In this document: positions 1 to 12,015 of the stretch, piece after piece
Position numbering within the stretch: position 1 is the first letter of the stretch
Layout of the letters: the number at the start of each line of letters is the position of its first letter
Assembly: GCA_008931825.1 (NCBI GenBank)
Contig: QXVZ01029976.1
Location: 1-22,864, forward strand
Source: Phallusia fumigata
Taxonomy: Eukaryota; Chordata; Ascidiacea; Phlebobranchia; Ascidiidae
Reading direction: 5' to 3'
Length of the DNA stretch: 22,864 nt
Made by a program: the position numbers and the translations under genes
The notes under the pieces: model-generated
The model's database searches: none
What the model was told of the DNA's origin: nothing
The model's input: the letters and a program-made list of their open reading frames with translations, nothing else

Positions 1-3000
1 ATTAAAAAGTTTACTGATTTTCTTTTCAAACAGAGCGTATACTGCAGTCCGATTGTTCTGTAGTATTGCCGGTTTGAGTACAATCCAAACAAGCATCTCC
101 AAACATCATGTTCCAATTTAGCAGTAACAATGTGAAATTCGTTACTTCTTACACGTAGTTTGCAAATTTTACCCATTCACTGTTAATCGTGATCCCTCTT
201 TCCACGTAAATGAACCAGTAGGTCGCCGAGATAAAAGTCCGAGCGATAAACCAGTAAGGATTTAAGACCGCCAGGTGCACGAACCAATCAAGCTGGGTTC
301 AATGTTTGTTTTCGGAGCTTCATCTGACGATTTTCGCGGCCGGATGCGCTTTGGGATTAATCTAATTTGATCGAGCGGCTTAGCGGAGCGGAGCCACCCA
401 GAAGCCCACTCCGCGTCCCTGGTTTAACCCAATACACCGTCACGTTCTGCGAGGCCCCGACAAACAAACGTTTTGAAAAAAAATGCGTTTTCAAAAGCTA
501 ATCGCGCCGCTTTCATCTTAATTCCCAGGCAGCGAGCCCGTTTCACCGTCCGCAAGAAGAATCAAGCGCACGTCACCGCTCGTCACGCACCGCCTCGATT
601 CAATCGTAATGTCATCGCGCCAGCAAGCACCCCAAAGACGGCTCGGCCTCTCACAGCAAGCCCAGCGTGACTGAAATGTAAACGGATTTGCCAGGAACTG
701 CTCCACAGATATCTCTCCTTTTCTCTCCAAATTAATAGCCTTCCGCGTAAACTTTATTGCTTTGCCTCATCTACGGGAACCCCACCTTCGCTTTGTGTTT
801 GGTATTACAGGGCCATTACAGGTCGTTTCTCAACTGCGTTGCGACGAGCGATTTGTGCGATGTTTGTACTGTGCCACCCAAAATGCGGAACGTTTAAAAC
901 CGGAGCGGCAGGTGATTGTCCTCACGCGAGACCCCCTATTTGAGCTTTAATTTGGCAGATAAATGCGACAAATTACGGTCAATGCGCGATAGTCATGTTT
1001 AAATGGCGGAAAGCCGACACCAAAGCATGGGTGAAAATTGTTACATTTGTCGCTGTTTTAAGTTCAAGCGCCAGTGATCGCAAATCTGTAGAATTTATCA
1101 AAAACTGTTGACCCTAAAATACCTCCATATTTCGTCATGGGAACTTTGAAGTGTTGGGGCTCTTCCATTCCATTGGGTGATTTCTTATTGCAACAAAGAT
1201 AAGCATGCGTGCAGTCTTCCACTGATGTCAAAACAAAAGCTTTGCAGTAAACTTAACGATAAGACAGCGAAGGACCTATAATCTTCCAGAGCCGAAGTTA
1301 AAGTGGTATTGTGTTCGTATGATTTTTAATGAAAGTTCTACTTGGCCCTCTGTGTATAGAAAAATCGACCCCGCCATTATAGGATGTGTGTGCAGATTTA
1401 ACAAATTAATCTTTTGGATTCGCGCTGTGTCAGAATCTCGTGCGAGGAGGCACGTAGGCGATTTCCCACAATCGGTGAAAGCTAAATTTATTTGCACCCG
1501 TCTGTTTGCTATCGTTACCATTGTTTCTCACATGCCGTTTCACCCCGACCCCTTGCCCCCAACTGGGGCACTGATCCCCTATGGGTAACGAAACCGTCAC
1601 AGCGGGGCAATGACATCTTTGTTGGCCACCCACCGAATCGCAACAAGACTGTGACAATCTAAGCTGGGCCCTGAAATTTCAGAATTCCGCGTTGTACTCC
1701 GAGTGGCTGTAGGGTGTTATTTGACAACTTATTTTCGGTCAGTTTGTCGGGGACAATCGTTATCGCTTGTTGTGCAGCGTACATCTTTTGTAATGGGATT
1801 TTGAGGAGCGATTAGCGGCTTAGCGAGCATTCACGGCGCACTCAAGAATTTGTGGAGAAAATTGCTGTCATTTGTGTGTCGACGCTATTTACCCATGATT
1901 CACTACTGTCTGATATATCGCCCACGCCCCAAACTTTTCCTGAACTTGTAACTTCACAAAACTTCCAATGTTTTCTCCTATTCTGTAGCAAAAAAACTGA
2001 ACGAAGCACTTTCCGATGCATTTTCATTTTTATTCCCAACGCTGCATGATGATCACGTTTGCACATTAACTACAAAATGCTGGCAGTGGCCTTTTGCTTT
2101 GAGATTTTAAAGAAAAAGATAACCACAAAACTGCTATTTCAAAGTATTCAAAGAATTGTGTGTAAAATGGCTCACAGGTAAAGATAATTCGGCTTAAAGT
2201 TATTTTACTTTTGGTTGATTTGATGACAAAACGTCAAAAACAATCTTAACCAGTAAGACGGTAATACAATTTAATCAGCTCAGCTGATGTTTGTAATCAA
2301 ATGACCGGCATTTCTAAAACATATGCTCCACTTGGGAGGCGATTAAAAAAATCGGTTGGCACAGCCAAAGTTTTCACAAATAATGAAGTGAAACAAATGT
2401 ATGTGTTGATGGCATTTTTTAAATGTAAAGGCTAGAACCATAATAACAGTTTTTGAATTATTTATGTAGTTGCTAGATTTGCAATTTATGGCAACAAATG
2501 GTAGCAGCAGAATACTAAACACAACAAACCCATCATTAATTCCAGTCGAAGTATAGAGTAGCAGCGACAAATGATAACCGATATCAAATAAATGGATAAT
2601 ATTTTCAATGTTGTCCAGCGCATAAGATTGATAGGTCAAAAGAAGGTGCATTGTACACGTAAAAGAACGTTTGCGCTTATCCAGCAAGCATCGGGTTTGG
2701 GGAATAATTTCACTTTACATCGCTCGTGTTTCGCTCGGTTGAAGTGCCCAGTGCTCGCCACAGATTTTAATCTACTTTTAGGACTGAATGCGTCTTTGTT
2801 CAGGACATGGGCGAACGCCAGGACTTCAACCGACCGAAACGACAAGCGGGCGCCAGCGCAAAACAATCGAAGCAGTAGAACGGTCGCAAAAAGTAAGGCA
2901 CAGACTTGCTGCACATTCATTATATTATTATCAATACAATGCAAAGTTACACTCGAATATACAACACAATATGGGGGCGTGCGGTGGCAGGTGGTACGTG

Positions 3001-3252
3001 CGCTTAAAAGGTTAGCAAAGGTTTTAAGGCAAAGGTTTATCCCGCGCGACAGATTTCAAACGATTTTTGGTTGTAAGCTAAATTCCCTGTTCGGCCATGC
3101 GCAGCGAGCAGACGTCTGCCCAGTCGGGTTTCCGCACCGCCTCGTATTGCCCGTGGTCGATCGCTTATCTCGTCAACTGTGACGCGTCGTTCGCACGCGC
3201 GATCTCGCCCGACCACTGTTTGTCGACATTCGATTAGGAGGCAAATTTGCGC
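1..3252. other. non-coding, no supported gene
   Basis: No open frame here shows a recognisable domain or splice pattern. The longest, 196 codons on the plus strand at 2592-3182, is basic and has no motif I recognise. AT-rich stretches around 1960-2600 alternate with CpG-rich ones (about 350-660). Confidence 0.6.
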
Positions 3253-3887
3253 ATTTTCTCGATTTTGATTGGCGACAAATCGTTCACTATACACCAGTTG
3301 AACTAAGCCACAGAAAGATATAAAAGGCTACGAACTGGTGCAAGGGCATGGCTGTTGTTTACCGCGGGAAGAGCGAGATTTTGTTCGAAAACAACTCGAC
3401 CGTTGGTCCTTACGTCGCACTTCCCGAGTGCCCGCTTGCAACCAAAATAACTTGCATTGTCTTGGATGAAAACCGCAATCCAATATCGGGCCGGAAGAGA
3501 AGTGGAAAACCGGAGAACAAACTTTGGCCAATACTGGAACGATCCGTTTGAATTTTTCGATACTATCTAATCCCTTTCAAGGCGTCGATGACTCGATAAA
3601 GAAAGGGTTAACACTCATTCCAAAAACGGTTTTGAAAACTACACCTGCGTCTCGCGGTGCGTTCCAAAGATAGGCAGCGATGCGCTTTCAACCGTTGCAT
3701 AGCCTCGAGCATCAACCGCCTTTCATCCCTGCACAATCGACTGCCCAAAGTCGAGATGCTTATCCCACGGTGACATTTAGCGTAATTTCGAACGTTTTTG
3801 GCCTGTACCGCGCTCACACAAATCGCTTCTTTACAGGTTGGTGCCAAAATTTTCCAGCGACCGCAATTCTCAAACCCTCTATTGTTC
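3253..3887. repeat. direct duplication, copy 1 (ends at ambiguous base)
   Basis: About 635 bp matching 3889-4526 at roughly 96% identity: I count about 25 substitutions and a few short indels. The copy stops exactly one base before the N at 3888. Open frames on both strands that are shared with copy 2 differ mainly by amino-acid-changing substitutions, so no conserved protein is indicated. Best read as the end of one contig. Confidence 0.9.
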
Positions 3888-3888
3888 N

Positions 3889-4526
3889 ATTTTCTCGATT
3901 TTGATTGGCGACAAATCGTCCACTACACACCAGTTGAACCATAAGTCACAAGAAGCTCGTAAAAGGCTACGAACTGGTGCAGGGGTGTGGCTGTTGTTTA
4001 CCGCGGGGAGAGCGAGGTTTTGTTCGAAAACAACTCGGCCGTTGGTCCTTACGTCGCACTTCCCGAGCGCCCGCTTGCAACCAAAATAACTTGCATTGTC
4101 TTGGATGAAAACCGCAATCCAATATCGGGCCGGAAGAGAAGTGGAAAACAGGAGAACAAACTTTGGCCAATACTGAAACGATTCGTTTGAATTTTTCGAT
4201 ACTATCTAATCCCTTTCAAGGCGTCGATGACTCGATAAAGAAAGGGTTAACACTCATTCCAAAAACGGTTTTGAAAAACTACACCTGCGTCTCGCGGTGC
4301 GTTCCAAAGATAGGCAGCGATGCGCTTTCATACGTTGCATAGCCTCGAGCATCAACCGCCTTTCATCGCTGCACAATCGACTGCCCAAAGTCGAGATGCT
4401 TATCCCACTGTGACATTTAGCGTAATTTCGAACGTTTTTGGCCTGTACCGCGCTCACACAAATCGCTTCTTTACAGGTTGGTGCCAAATTTTCCAGCGAC
4501 CGCAATTCTCAAACCCTCCATTGTTC
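3889..4526. repeat. direct duplication, copy 2 (starts at ambiguous base)
   Basis: Begins on the base right after the N, with the same ATTTTCTCGATT that opens copy 1, and ends CATTGTTC before unique sequence. The dovetail arrangement is what two overlapping but unmerged allelic contigs would give. Confidence 0.9.
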
Positions 4527-6519
4527 GCGTACATTCCTAACCCTCTTTACCGGGCGACCGAGTTTCGTTCCGCGTGCTCGCTCGGCAGCGAACACTCCCG
4601 ACCTGAGTTTATGGAGTTCCCAGCACGCTGCGTGGGCACTCTGTATTTATCTCCAGTTGTGACCGCTCAACTGTACATCCGGCGCTGGGGCTTGATTGAA
4701 CTGCAACGGCGCGTGAAACTGCAGCTTACAGCAAGGCGGGGGTTATTTGTATGTTGCCGTGATTCGTGCTAATTGTCAGTTGGCAAGGTCGCCGCTTCCA
4801 CGCGTACCAGTCGGTATCAAGGCGGCGTAAGTGGCTTAACGCTGGCGACGTGCAATTTCAATCTCTTGAATCGGACACGATCACCAGCTTAGCAATGCTT
4901 AGTGGCATTACTTGAACCGAACGACGCGAGTACGCAATGACTCAGCCTGAAAGCGAGTCCTTGACTTTTTACTCCGCCCGCCATAGCGTGGTCAGCGCAA
5001 TTTCGACACACCTTAACCAAAGGAGGCTTATGTGCTGAGAAGTGGTCATTATGCGATCGAGCGCCGATGGAAAGTCCCGAGTTATTCAACAGAGGACCTC
5101 TTTTGGTGAAGCGCCATGTCGTGTTGCGCGAATCTGATTACGTAGCTCCATTTTTGACCGCAGGAATTTGTCTCGTTTTGTGCGTTGGGCCAAGTCACGC
5201 GGTTTAGATCTAATTGCCTCTATTTTTAAAGGCGCACAAACGTTCTCATTGTTTCGAGCGCGATTAAGCACAGGATACTTCATGTTTGCAAAACAACAAT
5301 TCGATTTCCGCCTTCGTACCAGACGGTGCCGACGGAAAGGTATGTGGAGCATGAAAACCCGACTGTATTCCAGTATGGGCCCGAAGTTCATACATGCTGC
5401 ATCACCGCAAAATTCACAAAGGTTGGATCGCTTAACAATTGCAGGTTTGATGAAACGTTGTGAATCGCAGTTGCCGCGGCGAGGTGGGATTTGTTGCGTG
5501 CGAGCGTCCCAGCCATTCGGTTTGGAACGTCTGTTCATCTTTTCGAAACGCCGCAACGCCAAGTTTATTCACCCGAGACGCAAAACCTAGGCCATGCACA
5601 ATTACGTGCTGTGTAGCGAGGTGAAGATGAGCTGGAGAGGCCAGACTTCACCACAACAATTCATCATTACATCACCACCTGAGTTCTCGCTGCGATACAG
5701 CCATTACCGCAAATCGCGTTCGTTTTGTGCAAAGAAGGTAAACCTCCGTCGCTGAACCTGGAGCAGTAAAGCCTAAGATTTGTTGGCATCGACGGGGTCC
5801 GGGTAAATGCTTGTTGTTGACCAAAGCAACGCGAGCGCGCCTGAAGAAAAACAACGTCGGTTCCCATGGATCTCACTTTGCGCGGGTGCGTTTCGTTTCG
5901 CGTAAACAGGCCGCTTGGCCGACCCCGTCACCGCACTCAGTCAAATCTATTACCCACTTGAAGTGGTCCGATTAAACCGAGGGTAGTCGCGCGGTATTTT
6001 CTAGCGAAGGCCGATGATTGCCAAAATGACGTCACACGCTTGTATTGTGACGCAAGATTGGGCGCAGGAGCTCGATTGCCGCCGGTATTGCTTCCACCCA
6101 GCGTTCGACGAGGGCCCGATTTGGCCACGACGCAGATTAAACTTGGCGCAAAGGTCGCGCGCCGCACGCCCGGCAGCAATCAATGAAAGGTTAGATGTAC
6201 GACGCAAAAGGGATACACGCACACAAAAAAAAACAATACAAAGGACCCTGCCAGAGGGCCGCCTCTAATATTTTCATAAAAAAGAGATTAAAAAACGCGT
6301 GACAATCAATGTCAGCGGCACAAGACAAAACAACTTGAAACTCATTGGACAGGCTATGTATATGGCAGTAATACACGTTTCGGACGGGAAGTTCTGGGCA
6401 CGTTGGTACGGTCGTTTTAGCAGGGAACTCATGATATATGATACTGCGGCAAAGTTAGGAAGTAAAGTGGAACTGAAAAATTATGTCTGGATGTGATTTA
6501 CTTCCATAGGACGACGGAT
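4527..6519. other. non-coding region 3' of gsc
   Basis: Apart from the CRE at 6027, nothing is recognised. Overlapping open frames of 140-158 codons on opposite strands at about 5086-5590 have no domain signature and resemble chance frames in CpG-rich DNA. The gsc 3' UTR must lie at the right end, but no AATAAA marks its limit nearby. Confidence 0.6.
6027..6034. promoter_or_regulatory. CRE octamer downstream of gsc
   Basis: Perfect TGACGTCA about 490 bp beyond the gsc stop codon. Confidence 0.25.
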
Positions 6520-6664
6520 TTACTCCACCTTGACTCCGATCTTCTGCACGGGAACCATCATCATGCTGTGTGGCAGACCACCGGTGACTCCGTATTCCAT
6601 CTCGTCACAGCTACTGCTACCGCTCATCGGATTGTAGCGAGGCGCCGGGCTGACGCTCTGTTCT
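6520..6664 (-). CDS. gsc: gsc exon 4: C-terminal tail
   Basis: The acceptor is GTTGCTTTACAG (ending at 6665), and the intron before it is 87 bp (6665-6751). The exon finishes the split Arg codon and encodes 47 more residues, with a Ser-rich section, a Met-Met-Met-Val-Pro stretch and the end KVGVKVE-like (read here as KIGVKVE), then TAA at 6522-6520. It was found by extending the exon 3 frame across a splice, since it is too short to stand out as an open frame. No AATAAA is visible on this strand before about 5569, so the 3' end of the transcript is not located. Confidence 0.85.
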
Positions 6665-9600
6665 CTGTAAAGCAACAACAAGGTTAGGTTGGTTTCTGCT
6701 GCAAATACAAGTTGTAACCGGAAATGTTGAGCAAGATTGACTAAGTGTTACCTTTCCGGGCTCGATGGCGGATGATCGGAAGCAGTTGATCCGCTGCTGT
6801 CTGTCTCAACCTTCATCAGTTCGCGTTCGCGTTTCTGCTTACGCCACTTGGCACGACGGTTCTTGAACCAAACCTGCAACCAACAGCATGTTGAGTAAAC
6901 TGTTTTTACCAGCTTCCTTAAAGCCAAAACGCGTAAGACCAACCTCAACGCGCTCTTCCTTGAGCTCGACCTTCTCAGCAAGTTGCTCTCTCATCACCAC
7001 ATCGGGGTAGTGAGTCTTTTGGAACATTCCCTCCAAAGCCTCCAGTTGATCTTCAGTGAAGATGGTGCGGTGACGACGCTTGCGTTTAGCTGGAAGCCTG
7101 TAGAAGAAGCCTGGAGGAGGAGCTGCTCCTGCTCCCGCCAGCATCCCTGGATGAATCATTCCACTTGGTGATCCAGTGGATGCTGCAGCTGCTGCGGCGG
7201 CGGCAGCGAATGCGTAAGGCGACAACAGCGACGGTGGGCAAGCTGCAATAAAAAATAAACACTTAAGAGGACAATGCACTTTAATTGGCGGAAACGTATA
7301 TCAGATTTCCCAACTCTACATGCATGAGTCATGCCCATTAATGAAGACATCCTACGCTACCATGCATCGCTAGGCAAAGATAAAGGGGCGCGCTGTTTGG
7401 CAAGCAGATTCGATTCTAGAATGAAACCATTGTTGAATGGCAAGTGGTGTTCTATTCCAAGACATTCGATAACACAAATTGGTGGCGCGAATGGTCCATT
7501 GCTTTCAGCGCCTGCGCCGCGCTTAATCTAGCGCTCATAAAGGGACGGTGATAAGGGAGCCAGGCTGATCTTTCACAACTTTAGCCTTTTAAACCGGCCG
7601 TAAATAAAGAGCGATAGACAGATAAGTTTTCCTGGCTTTCTTTGGCGAAGAAGCGAGCAGGTCGGCCGTCAATCGCCGCGATAATACTGCTTGCCGCGCG
7701 CAGAGATTGAAATGTCATTTGTAAACACTACCGATAAGGGCCTGTGCACCGCGACTCGGCCCCATTAGCCTGGAAAACATCGTCGCAAATTGCCTTTCTG
7801 CCAGCAAAGCACAAGAAGATATATATCCAGAAGAGCGCGTATTATTGTCATAAGAGATTCCAAAACACGAACGCTTCGCCAAACAGAGTGATTTAGCGGG
7901 ACGCCTAATAACGCGCTAACTAGTTTTATGTTTAGACAATGCCCCTGTGCAGGGGGAGTGTGTTTGTTTTGGCTCGGTAATACAAGCGCCTCGAAATGAT
8001 TGGCCGTCATAAGCGCACAGGGGCGAAAACACAAACGACTGATTTATTCCCTAACAAGGAATGCCGAGCGAAAAGCGCGGAAGTTGTTTCGCAACGTCAC
8101 CGCGATATTGGTCTGGTTTGGCAACGCTCGTCGCCATATCCCCGGTAATCGAAGGTTTTATAAACCTAATACAGCCAAGGCCTAGTCGACGAATGCCAGT
8201 TGTTGCCACTGCAATTGTATCTTTCCAAACCGATTTCCAAACCCGAATTTATATTTTCCAAACCCGATGGTGTTTTTGTCACGCTTCGGAGCGAAACAAG
8301 GTCTTGGTCCTGACTACAACCGTTTTGCTTGTCATCAGATACAGACAGTCCACGCCTAAGTAGTGACTGAGTACTTTCAGTGTTTATTGTTATTCGCGGT
8401 GACGCATTTGACGAAAGCAATCACCCAATGACGCGAAAAAGAGATTCCGCGATTACGGACGCTGCCTTTGAACTCTCCCATGCCCTCGGCGACGTGTCCT
8501 GTATTATCCTAAGATGAGTGAGATTAAGCGCCTAAAAATACGCTTCTTTGAAGTGACTTGATTTGACACATTGCACCAGTTGGTTTATTGATTACGGATA
8601 AAATCGGCCTAGTTTTAATACAACTGACTCTGTGATCGCGCGCAATACCCATGGAGAAAGGCCTTTACTGCTGTCAAAGCGCCCAGACTAATATTAAACC
8701 GCTGGTTGCCTTGAGAGTTCACCGCGTTTTCCGGTGTGTCGCGCTCACTGGATTCCATTCCTCAACACACAATGTATACACACGCCATGTCGTTGACGCG
8801 ACGTCTGTTGCCGATTACATAAGGCGATGAGTAGCAGGGGCGCGATCAAATAAGCTCAGCGATAATAAACCGGCCGTCGCTCTATGGACATTAATCTCAC
8901 GCGGCTCCCACCGTTCCCCGACGCCAAACTGTCTGCCCTCCAGTGCAAGCACGAGATTTATCACAAAGCGAGCAGCACCGTCGCCCCGGCAACCACGCCA
9001 CCCACATTACGAATTTGCTATGGCTCGCGCATTAGGGAACTAACTCGCTTATTGACAGTCACCACGCGGGATGAGCTCGGTTAACGGCGAATGAAGAAGT
9101 AAAGCGCAGTCGCCATTTTGGTTTTGGCACCGTTTGCCACCAGAGCGCGCCACGCGTCGTTTTTAATCTGGCAAATTCGCGGGTTTTATCAGTTTGTCCT
9201 TGGGGACGTGTCAATGTGGGATGTGCAGTTTATTAAGCGACACGGCCGTCGTGAACTCCCGGTGATGTTCTGACCCGACCGCAACCTGCCGCTGAACCCG
9301 TGTCTCGACTCTGCTGGGAATTCCACTTCCCACCCGAACACATGCGATTGTGTAATGTCCCCGCGATGTGCTTCTGATTCAAACATGTTTGCTAATACGC
9401 GGCGGGTGTCATGACCGGGTCTTGCTAGCTGTTAATCCCTAGGAAACCAGAGAGGATCACAGGATGGCAAGTTCAAGACGATTCCTCAGATTAGTGACGT
9501 TAAATCCGCATGGAGACAGGTGTAATTTTCTCGAAAGTGCTATTACGCCCAGTTACAGAATAATCTGCTCGATTGATAGCGGCGAGATGCGTCGTGTCGA

Positions 9601-11856
9601 TCAGCCGTAAACGAATCCCCGCACGTACCCACTTTGCAGCAAATTAGTTTACCTTGTTTGCCAAGTCAATTTTCTGCCAGGCGCGGGTGATTCACGCAAC
9701 GCCCAAAGTTCTCGTCTTACTTACATTCGACCCACTTCGACGCGCGTAAAAAGAAAAGCAAACGCCTCCCTTGAATAAGAGATTACAGACACCGACCTAA
9801 AACACATGGAGAAGAGCGTCTCGGGTTATCCCTCGTCATGGGGCTATTGAAGGGATTAGGGGCCCGCAACGAATTGTTAGGGCACAAAACCTGACCACCG
9901 ATCCCACAATAGGGCCTTTGTTTCGGCATCCCTCCATTAAAAGCCGATGGTCGGGCACTTAAGCACAGCGCAGCTAATCCGCTCTGTTCCAACGCGTATT
10001 TACTCACAGGCAGACAAGGGACCGCCGGAGGGTCGTTGTCACCCGAAATGGACGCATCCGCGAAGTTTGTTTAACTTACACCGAAGCGGATCGTTTTTTA
10101 CACGACCAAGCGCCGGATCCTAATGGAATTATGCGAAGGCATAGAAAGGTCGTTGAGAGGTCCGCGGCAAAAAGCCCTCGCGTAAAATTGACTCGCTTCC
10201 TGGCATTTAGCTTTGGGAATAAACGCGATTCGCATTAAGCGGTGGCCACGGATCGAAGTGAAATGATTCGGGATTCATTTTTAACCTTTGCTCAGCGGGA
10301 AAACAATGCGTTCCTCGTGTACTCGGGTGTCAAGTCGGGCGAGATTCTGACATCGCCGGATATTCGGCCTTATCTAGCAAAAACGGCTGTCTAGCTGTCG
10401 CGCTGAGCTGTTTTCCTGGCGCGAAAGGTATGTTTATTTGCATATGCGATGTACTGCCCTCGTCGCCAGCGATTAACATACCTAGCCGATCGAATTCGAG
10501 CGTGGCGCGCACAACGCAAAGAAAACAAACGGAAATTTAAGCGCCAATAGACCATATGAACGCTGCATGTTCTTCCCTCTTTGTTTGCGGACTCCGCTTT
10601 CGCGAAAATACCAGGCTAAATTGGGGCGTGATGCGTTCAATTGGAGAGATATCGCACGAACGATCTCGACATCGACACGCATTCCCCCTTTATGCGGGGT
10701 TGCTGCGTCGGCTATAGGTGACAATAAATCCGGGGCAGATGGGCGATCGCCTGGTGACGCTCGGGGAACGCAGATTGGACCGATAAGAAGAGCAGCACGA
10801 AATGTCGCGCTGGAGCAAGAGCAAGAGGAGACCCTGCTTGGCAAGTCGCCGTCCCACGCTGATCTCTTAAGTCAACAAGCCGAGATTTTCGGTGGGCTAA
10901 GTGGGACTTGCATACTGCCCGAAAACAACGAGCGCCTAAATACGCGCTATACGTGCTGGAGACCGCGTATTGCTCAAGCGTTTAGAAGAGGTTGCGAAAT
11001 CGGGAGAAACGAGGGGGAGAGACCGGAAAGATTACCTCGCGCGCTTCGCACGAAATCCAAGGCCCTATAAAAACAAATGCGCGCCAGGTGGGACGTTGGC
11101 GAACGAAAACCAACGTTTAATCCTACTTCAGTTGACAAACAAGTGATCAGCGGTAAACTTTGCGTCACCATGGCGACAAATACCGTTCGCGTCGAAGCAA
11201 AATCAACAAACTTCGGCTGATCGCTTTTGAAGGACGCAGGAAATCCAACTTGCGCCACCGGTAATGCCGGGAGCGTGTTAGCAAATAAAGTTAGCGTTGA
11301 TAAGGCGAGCGGCGATGTTATCACATTTCGCGTTGGGGAGAATCATTTGGCATGACGTCACTGATAAGTGTCCAGCCCACGCAAAAACACACGCGATCTG
11401 CGCGGCGAGTGACTAAATACGGCGTTGTTCCGCCAGGCGAAAAGTTACGAGCGTCGAATATACGCTGTGTAGTAAAATACCTCATAAAACAAATGTTGGT
11501 TCCCAAATTACATCATCGCCTTTCGCATGCCACAAAACCGCAAACAAAACCACACACAACTAATTTTTTTAGGCTCTACTTTTAATACACGTAAATACCA
11601 ATTTTTACTTACTCGAAGTAGGGTAAATTCCAGGTGCTGAGGTCACGTATGGGTAGAGATAGGAGTAGCATGCTGCAAGACCCGAACTAGGGTAGTTGGC
11701 TGCCGCGGCTGCGGCGGCGGCGCTGAGTGAGGCCCGCATGTAGGGAGCCATCGATGTCGTTGTCGGAATGGGAGGAAGCGGGGCTGGGTCCGAGTGGGGC
11801 CTTGACTGCTCCAACTTTCCACCCAGGATATTATCGATGCTGAACTGAAGGGACAT
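6520..11856 (-). CDS. gsc: goosecoid homeobox transcription factor, complete, 4 exons
   Basis: A nuclear DNA-binding repressor of the paired-like class, known across animals for organiser, foregut and head patterning. Exons, read on the minus strand, are 11856-11613, 7242-6944, 6873-6752 and 6664-6520. All introns are GT-AG and the frame holds through every junction (phases 1, 0, 2), giving 269 residues, close to the roughly 250 of vertebrate family members. An eh1 Groucho-recruiting motif (FSIDNIL) is at residues 5-11, alanine runs at about 46-53 and 94-102, and the homeodomain at 136-195 with RRHRTIF in the N-terminal arm, WFKNRRAKW in helix 3, Lys50 (residue 185) and Asn51. The C-terminal tail is Ser/Met-rich. 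The ATG at 11856 has A at -3 and an in-frame stop about 14 codons upstream, so no earlier start fits. The eh1 motif plus Lys50 homeodomain separates it from Otx, Pitx and other Lys50 families. Splice sites are inferred by eye. Confidence 0.95.
6752..6873 (-). CDS. gsc: gsc exon 3: homeodomain recognition helix
   Basis: Begins after TTGCAG at 6874 with the codons for [15 protein letters not shown], which carry the specificity residue Lys50 and the invariant Asn51. It then encodes an acidic/Ser-rich stretch. The preceding intron is only 70 bp (6874-6943). The donor at 6751 is GTAACA, splitting an Arg codon after its second base; without splicing the frame stops at once. Confidence 0.93.
6944..7242 (-). 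CDS. gsc: gsc exon 2: linker and homeodomain residues 1-46
   Basis: The acceptor TATTGCAG ends at 7243, after an AT-rich pyrimidine tract. The exon completes a Thr codon and runs through [11 protein letters not shown], nine alanines, a Gly/Pro/Met-rich linker and the homeodomain up to Glu46. The exon ends GAG at 6944; the donor is GTTGGT, weaker than consensus but the only one that joins to VWFKN in frame. A break between homeodomain residues 46 and 47 is the intron position typical of paired-class homeoboxes. Confidence 0.93.
10121..10131. promoter_or_regulatory. TAAT-N3-ATTA site in gsc intron 1
   Basis: TAATGGAATTA has paired-class dimer geometry with a GGA spacer. The spacer is not the optimum for Lys50 proteins, so the binding factor is uncertain. 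Confidence 0.3.
11353..11360. promoter_or_regulatory. CRE octamer in gsc intron 1
   Basis: Perfect TGACGTCA, the palindromic CREB/ATF site, about 250 bp inside intron 1 from exon 1. Confidence 0.35.
11613..11856 (-). CDS. gsc: gsc exon 1: eh1 motif and first alanine run
   Basis: Encodes residues 1-81 plus one base of codon 82. The eh1 motif lies five residues from the start, as in other Goosecoid proteins. A Pro-rich stretch (APLPPIP), eight alanines and a Tyr-rich patch (YSYLYPY) follow. The donor at 11612-11607 is GTAAGT, an exact match to the animal consensus after the G. The open frame runs on only to a TAA immediately past the donor, which supports splicing here. Confidence 0.92.
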
Positions 11857-12015
11857 GATGTCTTCTTTCTTGATGCTGCTTTTGCGATGTCGAATCTAAC
11901 ACGTCGGAAAATCCGCGGATGATCTGACTACAGTGTATAAAGTTAGCCTGTCCGGGGGCTACTGCGGAACTGGCGAGCGTTTTTGGACGATAAGAGAGTC
12001 GAAATCTTTCGCCTT

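Larger units (their letters stand above)
7243..11612 (-). other. gsc: gsc intron 1 (4,370 bp), candidate regulatory content
   Basis: GTAAGT donor, TTGCAG acceptor, phase 1. It is sixty times longer than intron 2, and long first introns of developmental genes often hold enhancers. Visible sites include a perfect CRE octamer (11353-11360), a TAAT-N3-ATTA homeodomain dimer site (10121-10131) and TAATCC/GGATTA monomers near 9433, 9853, 9974 and 11118. An open frame of 167 codons at 10567-11070 (plus) has no recognisable motif and is a length expected by chance in a window this size. No nested gene is supported. Confidence 0.7.

Noticed and set aside
3348-4190. Paired 67-codon frames on both strands in the 636-bp duplication, as a possible duplicated small gene
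   Set aside because: Differences between the copies change the amino acid in nearly every case on either strand, so no frame is constrained; the copies look like alleles of non-coding DNA.
7941-8024. 10-bp inverted repeat GCCCCTGTGC / GCACAGGGGC, 64 bp apart, with an inner CCCCTG-TG-CAGGGG palindrome
   Set aside because: Short stems with no known RNA or element signature; compatible with chance in a window of this size.
7243-11612. TAATCC/GGATTA monomer sites in gsc intron 1 as a bicoid-type enhancer
   Set aside because: About four sites were found where about two are expected by chance; not a convincing cluster.
11936-11941. TATAAA as a gsc TATA box
   Set aside because: The TATAAA reads on the plus strand; the minus-strand form TTTATA is poor and no start site can be tied to it.
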